A stretch of 64,000 nt of DNA. Origin: Albugo candida. Lineage: Eukaryota > Oomycota > Peronosporomycetes > Albuginales > Albuginaceae. Shown here in pieces: positions 55,440 through 64,000 of this stretch (position 1 is the stretch's first letter; every line of letters begins with the position of its first letter). The stretch lies in the NCBI GenBank assembly GCA_905220665.1, contig CAJNAR010000018.1:1-64000 (forward strand), given 5' to 3'. The notes below the pieces were generated by a model. The model was given only the letters and a program-made list of their open reading frames with translations, searched no databases and was not told the DNA's origin. The translations under genes were made by a program, and so were the position numbers.

Positions 55440-57420
55440 ATATTTGTATGTGAATGCTAGCCACTCGCTGTAACAATTGAGACGTTTTCCTTCGTAAATA
55501 CTATCAAATTCACGCTCGTCTGTGCAACCGTTTTGTCGGTTCTAAGTGCGTCTATCTCCAAATCAAAATTCATAGCCTTTTTTATGCTGGCATATCCCAG
55601 CAACATGCAACGAATCTCTTTACGTCAGAAATGGTGCGCTTAGTTTCGTTAAACTTATATATTGTAGCGATCTAAACACACGCACGTTGTTGTAAGTGAG
55701 GCTTTTCTTAAAACACGTTTAGAGTGGAGTTTTATATGTGTGCTTCTTTCTTGTCGTTTTATCGATCACGTGAGCTGCAGTAATTGTGCCCCATCCCGAC
55801 AAGTTCTTGCAACAAGCGTGTAGTTCATCATGCTTCTCGCCTTTCCCGTGATCGTCCAGTTCATTGGCTAACCATCTCCGTTTTCCTGCCGGCTGTACTG
55901 CACTGTTCTCTGATGGATGGTACCTTTCATCAGGTTGAATCCGCCTACTCTCTTGTCCTGGAATTCTCCTCCAATGTCCGTGCGTATAGCTTTAAATTTT
56001 GTATAAAAATGAAGTCCCATTTTCTGTTTTGTACTCGATGAACTTGTTACTCACCTGATTTGGGTCTATAAGAAGTATACGTTCAGAAGTTCGGTGAAGT
56101 CGCAATAAATGACAGCATAAAACGAGACCCACCAAGACTTTCAATATAATGGCTGCATGATCTTCGATTAGATTCCTTGGGGAATCTAGACACTGTTTTT
56201 TTTCCTTGGACAAAGTCACTAAAGCATCGCCATCTTTCTTCAAAATTTCTGGCAAACCTTCAGTCGACTACTGTTTTTTATCCTAAATTGTATAGTTTGG
56301 ATGGCCCGTTCTCGTATGCCACATATCCCACTTGTTTCCAGACATCGCGTTTTCAACCACCATAGTAAGGTCTTTCTCTACGTTGAGTGTGTACACGTCA
56401 CCGTCACGCTTCGCTGAGAACATTGCTTCTCTAATTTTTGCATTAATTTGAAAAAAAGTGCAGGTCAAGTCCATGCTGGGTTATCTTTAAAATACAAAGT
56501 AGCCTTATATCCAGATTTAGTATATGTAACACTACCTGCACATTCACCATTGTACCACTCGTGCAGCGAAGTACAGCTTCTATCTTGCCAATTGCTTCCA
56601 TCTTGGCTCTGTAACCTGTATTATCCGGAGTCGTACATCACGAGGTTCTACCGAACAGCACCTAGTTTGTTGAATACCATAAAAAACCATGAATGCAATT
56701 TCCTTCGCGTCCGTCGAAGGCTTTTCTTTGCACTCATGTTATTTGATGCCCAGTTTGTTGCATCTCTGGCACCTTCCACAAAATATATCCTTCATATATT
56801 CTTCATATGTCGTTCGTTGTTGATGCATCATGTGTCCTCTTTTATGGCCAGGGAGTGCGCTAAATGTACTCTTTGAAGTCTCTTGTTGCTGTATCTAATC
56901 GTGTTCCTCCAACAACTTTTCCTTCATGTCCATAAGTATTAATCCAATTTAATTTGTCGGGTATTGTAAACGGTAGCTGGGTATACAACATTCAATCTTA
57001 CATCCATCATATCTCCGACTCCTTCTATACGTGTCTTGTGCTCGTCGAAGCGATCTATGTAGCTGGCCATAGCGCTCAATTCTTCCATGCTAGACTCATG
57101 TATCCTTCAAGTCAGAGCTAATCTTTCTTGGAGGTTGCGTTTCTTGTGGTATTTCCTAAGAGTGTCCCACACCTCCTTGGTTGATATCGCACGAAGAATC
57201 TTTAACTGATACACCGCTTCGACTACTCGAGCGGTAATCGCAAAGGCCCTATGTCCTTCACTTCCTCATCAGCGTCCGAATCGTCCTCGGACTTCATTTC
57301 CAAGATATGGCTCAACAGCCCCTTGCGCGCGAGGATCCTTTTCATGTTGAACTCCCGATGTAAGTATTTGGCGATCCCGAGGAAGTCGTTAGACTTCTTC
57401 ATCTTCTCTGGTACCACATT
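55440..57420 (-). mobile_element. Copia-type retrotransposon fragment, minus strand, gag to integrase
   Basis: Minus-strand pieces from right to left: gag (57417-57060) with NMKRILARKGLLSHILEMKS and VWDTLRKYHKKRNLQERLAL; a cysteine/histidine-rich stretch near 56870-56790; the pre-integrase motif WDMWHTRTGHPNYT (56325-56283); integrase (about 56150-55800) with IRTDIGGEFQDK; and a weak later segment near 55600. RT and RNase H are missing and no LTR was found. It faces the RNase H fragment at 54790-55170. Confidence 0.7.
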
Positions 57421-58073
57421 AGCTCATAACCTGTTATTGTGATCAAGAAAGAAAGTCAATATTTTCCAGATTATAGTCGCAAAAAGAACACTAGTCAGAG
57501 CACCAAGACTTAAGTACCATTATCCACAGTCATCGCTTTGCATATCTTGAAGTCTTCTTATACAGTAATGCGCCTATATCTACCACGTGGAGCAGTCCAC
57601 ATATGATGCATCCATCAATATGATTGTAGAAGACGGCAATAGCGTCTATGAAAAAAGAAGAAACGAGGTAGCGCTATCAATCCAAGAAACCCAAGGGATT
57701 GGAATACGAAACTGATGAAACTAAAAGAATACAGAAATAGATGTTGGCAAAGCGTGAGGATCAAAATCATAGAAAACAGTCACAAAGAAATAGACAGAAG
57801 TATTCTTTGTCTAGACGTAGTTCAGCTAAATCTCTATCACGAGACGAACGGAAGGGACGGCTTATTGCTGATTCAATTTACTTATGGAGGTACATCATAA
57901 AAGCAGTTAATTACATAGCTCTTGATCAGACACCATGCAACTACCAGATAAGTGCGGCGACAGATTGCCGATGTCACCCAATTGTTGAGATCAAAACAAG
58001 GTCAAAGTATTAGGTCTTTGGACAATGCGCACTTTCGAAGCTTCATGTAAAGTTCACTTTTATACTCTTTTAA
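57421..58073 (+). repeat. 5' flank of the CCG pseudogene, partly shared with the 32472 locus
   Basis: From about 57600 onward this stretch aligns in patches with 31850-32416, as described there. No gene was recognised between the copia fragment and the pseudogene. Confidence 0.5.
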
Positions 58074-58112
58074 TTAGCCAATCATATCTCCTGTTGATAT
58101 CCTCCACAGAAG
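58074..58112 (+). promoter_or_regulatory. Shared CCG-family 5' block (CCAAT-containing), copy 4
   Basis: It begins TTAGCCAATCATATCTCCTG and ends CCTCCACAGA, 18 nt before the ATG. It is nearly identical to 32417-32454. Confidence 0.55.
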
Positions 58113-58130
58113 AAAACAAAAAAACGTAAC

Positions 58131-60189
58131 ATGCCACCCTTCAGTATATGCGCACTATTTCTGACCGCTTTGATGTCTATGGAGTCACCCAGCCAAATCA
58201 TTGCTCTATCTGGAATCTTCAACGTGTCGTCTCAGAAACCAGGAGACTTTACTAGGTGTCATGAGTGCCTCGTATCCACTTTGGGTAGTGCGCAAATACA
58301 TTTGCTTGCAACAAAAAGCGCCTTCAGACTCTATTGGATTTATGGATATTCAAATATAAGAAGAGCGTTTCTCTTATTGCGAAAGAAAGGAGGTATGTTA
58401 TCTAACAAATCATTTGGAGCAAACATACAGGCGCGGTACCTCAATAAGTATCCACAGATACAGAAAATATCCAAATAAAGGAATCGGCATTCATTCATTG
58501 GCGATCGCGATGGATGAAGAATTAGGGAGGGAGTTAGCTAGGTACACAGCTACAAGAGCCTCCAAATACGACCCATCATCACTGATTTGGAAATAAAAGG
58601 TTGAAATTCCAGTCTTCTTTTGGAAGGACTACTCAATCAGAGATGAAACACTTCTTGTACATTCTCAGGAAACACGTCCGGTCATTATCCAGTCTCTCCC
58701 AGCTAAAGCGAATTCGAAGTTACGGATTGTTAAGAATGTAAAGGACGAATCGTTGATGCGATGTATGCTTATCCCCATAGTACCACAAGAGTCTGTTTGT
58801 CGAGAGTGTTTGGCTATGCACAGCACAACATTTACCGTTCGAATGTTCCGCTTGTATCATGGCACAAAAAAAACAGCTGACGTGGGCGTTTTCCTTAGTA
58901 ATCATCTATCATTAAATATCGTCTCCAACTGCAACAAGACATTCTGCCCGATTATTATCAAATTGAATGCAATAGATTGTGGCAGAATACACAGCATTTT
59001 CTCTGTAAATGATCAAGCTGTAGGAGATGTGATTCGAATGAAGCTGGAGAAAGTACAGCAGGTTCTACTGACTATTGCGTACAAAAGAATGGCAAGTCGC
59101 CATCACTCGAGCCCCTTGTTAACAGAAACATTCGAACCTGAGCGAAGCCTCAATATACTACGTCCCGAAGAACACGACTGTATTGAAGTAAGAGTAGCAT
59201 CGCACTTGAGGCGGTATTGTCTAAGATGTATCCTCAAAGAGGTGTAAGGATATCGTTTGGTGGTCATCTCATCTTCATACATCTCGCTGATTTTTACAAA
59301 AAGCAGTCAGACAATTTTGAAATGTAAGGATTGCAGAGTCATACTTGTGCGTCATCCGGATGACTGTGGACAAAATTGTGAGCATTATTTCAACAGCTTG
59401 GAGGTATACTCGAAGCCATCACATCTCGATATGCGCATGGAGCTGCACGAAAGCTGTCTTGCGGTGTATCACGGCAAAATTGATAGAAATTGTCGCTACT
59501 GCATCAAGTCGAATTTAAGAATTACATATTAAGCTCAACTAATCCACAGATCTCCTTTACTATTTGATGTCTCTAGGGCTGCATAAAAAATGACACTGAA
59601 AGCAATCTCGGAATCATCACACAAGTGTCTTCTCCATAGAAAATGTAGTAGGATACAAGCGGTTCCCTTGAAATTCTGTTCTATTCACCGAGCGTTCACG
59701 GTTACGCAATCACGTAGACGAAATAAAGTGATCGAATTTAACCAGAATCTGAATTCGGTAGGTGTTTGGCCTCCCCTACAGCACCATATTGAAGAAAACA
59801 TGAATGGGCTCAAGTCACCAACGAGCCCGCTGTCTCCTTTCGCAGCGACAGATAGCCCACAAATCTGGCCAGCGTCAAACAACATCGCTCTCGTGGAGAT
59901 CAAATTCGCGGATTCTAGATCGTATGATTGTTTGAATTGCCTAGCGGAGCATACAGAGCTTTTCTTCTTTTACAGAAGCGAAGTCGAACGTAGTGGATAC
60001 GTTTGGATGCGTCCCGTTCTATTAACCATCCTATCTTCCTGCGTTGGGATGCATTGCTCAAGCCTCTCTTATAATGAAAATGGAATGCAAATGAGACGTC
60101 CCGTAGGACTGCCGCCAGTGACGACTATAGATATTATATTGTCACTTGTGATGTTTAATAAACGTAATACAAAGGCACCACACACATAG
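58131..60189 (+). pseudogene. CCG-class effector pseudogene
   Basis: It is homologous along its whole length to the 684-aa protein at 32472. The ATG, signal-peptide region and CHECLVSTLG motif (Cys43, Cys46, Gly52) are intact. A small deletion near 58371 shifts the frame inside the first module. The remaining sequence stays in a second frame, with TAA codons at 58594-58596, 59245-59247, 59530-59532 and 59584-59586. The C-terminal module (CLNCLAEHTELFFFYRSE) is very close to its paralogue, and its stop at 60187-60189 lies where the 32472 gene would end without its transposon. At most a secreted peptide of about 115 residues could be made. Confidence 0.85.
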
Positions 60190-61240
60190 TGAAATCACAT
60201 CAAGAAAGTAAATGATTTAGATTGCCAAGGACAGGGTACATATTTGTTTGAATATTAATTTTTTGCAAGTGGTTTTGAGAAGCGTTAGCCGACTCCGTGC
60301 TATAAACCAACGGCTGTTTGTTACAGAAAGGTATCTAGTAAATGGTGACCTGATTAAATGCAGGGCCCAACGGCTGTCTTCGTCAAAAAATTACCCAAGC
60401 CACTTATGCCGTAAAATTTTCGGAGAAGTGAAAAAATACGACTTTTTTGATGAGCTGACTGCTTTGATAACAAATACATAAAAGCTATCTTCGCTAACTC
60501 AGGAATTGTTGCGTCTCCATAGTTTCCTAAGGAGTTAATAAGACGTGCAGATTAACAATATGCCCCCTATTTAGATATGCATCATAAATAATAACTGTGA
60601 AATTTGCGTTCACAAACAATCACGCCTAACCGAATTCATGGCAACTACTCCCGCTCTTCCTATACTGGTAGCAGTATTATTTTATAGAAACAAGAGATAT
60701 GATGAATCTGGGACGAATCCGTATAATTTAAAAATACCACATCATAGATACCTAGTTAGTAGCCTGGGTACCTACCCTCTTTCTCACCGGATTTGTACGT
60801 GACTTACATTCGAATAAGATTGTGATAGAACGGAATAGTTATTAGTAAAAAATTATCCTTGATCGTCACGAAGCATGCTAAATGGTCCGCTTATAGCACG
60901 TATCGATCAATTATGATAGGTTTCGAAGATATGTTTAGTATTACATAATTGAGGCAGACTCAATGCCGAGCACTATGACTTGAAGTTAAGTATCGAGAAT
61001 CGTTCAACCTATACCATAAACGTTTGCATCGTTTCAAAAAAAAGATTTGATGGAATCATTTGCGACTCAAGATTCCAAAAATTGTGAACTTATCATACCT
61101 GTTTCAATCTATCTGAATCGAACCGTCGATCAAAACCTTTTACCATATGGTCATCATCATCGCGAAAAAGAATCTTTAGATAACCTATCAATTATCAAGA
61201 CTTTCCACCTGCGAAATCTTCTTTCCGACGGCGGTAGATA
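60190..61240 (+). repeat. 3' flank of the CCG pseudogene, shared with the 32472 locus
   Basis: It aligns in patches with 36753-37656, the flank on the far side of the MULE insertion. Small open frames within it (60248-60481, 61047-61241) have no recognisable product and are probably chance. Confidence 0.55.
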
Positions 61241-64000
61241 AATTACATTCACGCATTCCTGTTTCATAGTATTGAGGGTAGCAGATCAAAACAAGACTAT
61301 GATTTCATCGTCAGCGATATTTCCATCGCTCAAAGTTCTAAATCTTCAGCTTTATATTCAGCATTAAGCTGGTTCACAAAACAGATTTCGGAAAAGACCT
61401 TTTTCAGATTGATTTCCTTTCAAAGGTGTATCCTTCATTGTTGTATAAACAGCTATATTAGTAATTAATTGTCCTCTATATGGCAATCAACTAATACATC
61501 TTCATGCCGGAGGTTATCCGACGTTTTCGAAAAAGGTTGGAGCGTTGGCAAATATTCTGATTGATAAAGCGTGGAGCTACGATCCGGAACCATTTGACCC
61601 GATGGTCATTATTTCCTTTGAAAAGTCTGTGAGATGGTTAGGTACTGAGACTCTCAAGATTAAATGTGCACTGGATGAACAGACGAAAAACCGAAAAGGA
61701 GCGAGCCAGTCAAAATACTGGGCGAAAATTGTCTTTCACAATTATTACGCTGCCAAATACAGAAACTACCTAGTTGTGTTCAGATTCGATCGTGTAAGGC
61801 GAACGTATCATGCTGTGTCTACGGCAGCAGAGATATGACATCCCCTTCGATACATTGGATGGGTGGTATTCTAACAGTAATTTTGACGTGTAAGATTCGA
61901 TTTTCGTCTTTCGCTTGCTTCGAAATGATGGACAGGGTGAGCACGTATGCAATCAACTACTATAAAGATCTGCTATTCGCTGCTTGGAAAAGGCAAGCCA
62001 TCTTAACAAAGAAGCGACGGTTAGAACAAACTTAGTTAGAACGCTGAGCGTAATATCCTTATATTATCCATACAACCAGTGGATAATTTAACTAGAAGAG
62101 ATCACTTCTTGTTTCTATCGTAAATAAACTTGTAAATTTTGATCCAAATCAAACGTGACAGCTATAATTAAGCAAAACGATCGGATTTGAAATCACTCAC
62201 GTTCACGTCTTCTAATAACGAGACCCACTCGAGTGCAGACATGCAGCTGTACTATGCCTTCAGATAATGTGGAGCTTGACTGCAGCTACTACCTATTTGG
62301 AGACGAAAAATCACATATCACTTCTCATAGATGGAATGAAGCTAAGAGGACCAAAGGTATTTCAAAGGGGGTGGATGGGAAATGTATCCAAGTTATACTG
62401 GACAAAGCGTGAAAGTCAAACATGCTGGCGACTAGAGCAGAATTAGCATACTTTTATCAAAACCGGTTTGCGACAGGCACAAGATCACCAGCCAATACGT
62501 TATGGAAAAGGTGTCCTCCTAACGAAAAGCGATTCAAAAAAGCTTTAATGACAACTCTGTTCCAGGGTTGCGAAAGATGATGCACAATTTGCGTGCTGGC
62601 GTTTCATTCGAGTAAACCTAAAAATGAAATCAATTCACTTAGCTTTAGACTTTATTGAAACCAAGAATGAGATTCTTCTTCCATGGAATAATCGAATGAT
62701 CGTAAAATCAAGGAAGTAGCGTGTCTACTTCTGATCATTACAATGGTTTCTAGGTACAATTTTGTCGCGTAGTTCCCTTCTCGGAACCTCTGATGGCTAC
62801 ACATTGCTGGGCAGCTCTTTATAGCTTGCTGTAAAGAAAAAAACGTGTTAGCAGTTGGTACCTGGATTAGTACGTAACTAGCCAGGGTCACCACCCAGAG
62901 AAAGAAAAGGCTGTCAAAAGGGGGTATATTGCTCATCTTACTTGACCCTTGATGAAAAACAAACCTTATCTGCGTTTATTATTACACCATCGTGGTATGC
63001 CAATTAGATTTAGGCTCGTCATTGTCGTTCCTTTTCATTGCATATCAATGTTCTGCTATCAAAGTCATGTGCGAAGATGGGTAATAGTTGTTGACCTCAT
63101 TGGAATAAAGGAAAATATTAAGATCAAAATTGGTACAATCGACGAGCTATCCGTACATTTTAGGTATCGAATGAAAAAAATTCTGGGTCTCCGTCTTTTG
63201 TAAGTTGCTAGATGGTTGTAGCAGGGGTCTCCGGAATTATTTACATGTTACATAGCAACTCAGCGCTCACGGTGAATGTCAATGGTATCCAGAGAATTAG
63301 CATGTTTTATTCAGACAGTCCTGTTTCAGATAGCCATGTCTGAAGAGCACTATCAACGATTTCCATGTCTCTTCACATGGCAAAGGTGCAATCAATACTT
63401 TTTTGCACTCAACTCTGCAACTCTGCGGCATTGTGATGTCAGTTCTTCACTCGGGCTTCTATCATTAACAATCAGATTAAGAGATCTACGCAGGAGATAT
63501 TTGGAATTCGTATTTGGTTCAATTCTCCCTATTTGCCATCAACCCGTAAAGGACCTAAAAAGGGGTTGTTTTTTAATATTCTTCGAATAGGCGTTTACGC
63601 ATTGGGTATTTGGTCATTTGATTGAGTACAATTCTCGTTCTACCATTCTGACGACCTTAGGGATCATTGGTTGGTTTATTGGGTTCTCTCTATGGCTCCC
63701 AGGGTTAGCTCGAACGATTTGGAATAGGTAGTGCTACTAGAATGATTACAATATCACTCACAACTGGGTGTGGCACATCTTTGTGGATTGAAAATCTGAC
63801 TAAAAAAACGTTGTTACAAAACTATACCCTGCAGGAGTAGTCTCGAAGATAGCTTTATCTACCAAAATCTCAACCCATGCCTCATAAGGACTCAGTTGTT
63901 TCAGCGAAGAAACAGGCATGCACCTTGAAGAAAACTTTTTTATTGGAACTTCGCGCAATCATCTGGGAGAGAATATGTCAATTCTCAGCACGACTAGTCG
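61241..64000. other. Terminal region, no gene recognised
   Basis: An open stretch around 61510-61838 plus (DKAWSYDPEPFDPMVIISFE) continues in broken frames to about 62035 and may be a decayed gene. Another at 62430-62580 has YFYQNRFATGTRSPAN. A frame at 63276-63590 is of unknown nature. None has a recognisable family, and I do not call genes here. Confidence 0.4.

Noticed and set aside
1..64000. CRISPR arrays, rRNA or tRNA genes, bacterial operons
   Set aside because: No regularly spaced direct repeats, no rRNA-like conserved sequence and no convincing tRNA cloverleaf were seen; spliced genes and effector families indicate a eukaryote.

Overview
The window looks like nuclear DNA of an obligate-biotrophic oomycete, most likely a white-blister rust (Albugo). 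Three things point that way. There are four copies of a secreted, cysteine-rich family whose first cysteine cluster fits CX2CX5G, the hallmark of the 'CCG' effector class known from Albugo candida. There is a crinkler (CRN) effector whose leader carries the LYLAK and HVLVxxP motifs. The ordinary genes carry only very short GT-AG introns (47, 52 and 55 nt). The organism call is an inference from families; no rRNA or tRNA was recognised.

Layout. 1-751: 5' part of a CCG gene (minus strand) running off the left edge. 1420-4160: decayed LINE. 4325-4600 and 6367-8416: a CRN nuclease-domain relic, then a CRN gene with LYLAK leader, P-loop NTPase and REase-type nuclease halves separated by a one-nucleotide frame break. 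9197-9710: small element with perfect 27-bp inverted ends. 10.2-22.3 kb: compact housekeeping island with a coiled-coil protein, an alpha-kinase, a TMEM144-like transporter, an SWR1/INO80-type SNF2 ATPase fused to WW + F-box + beta-helix, and an isoprenylcysteine methyltransferase. 22.8-23.5 kb: another CRN relic. 26288-28393 and 32472-34526: two intact CCG genes (701 and 684 aa). The second has a Mutator-like transposon (34513-36745) inserted in its last codons. 37657-41802: decayed Ty1/copia element with both LTRs. 46199-48398: second Mutator-like element. 48.6-50.6 kb: relic of a DDE-superfamily transposase. 50.9-54.7 kb: second LINE copy, inverted relative to the first. 54.8-57.4 kb: two copia fragments in opposite orientation. 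58131-60189: CCG pseudogene with one frameshift and several stops. The last 3 kb hold no recognisable gene.

How it fits together. A dense island of conserved, intron-poor cellular genes is flanked on both sides by effector genes, effector relics and transposon debris. The CCG copies at 32.5 and 58.1 kb share upstream and downstream flanks, so they come from a segmental duplication; one copy was then modified by a transposon and the other was inactivated. All four CCG copies also share a short CCAAT-containing block just before the start codon, which suggests common transcriptional control.
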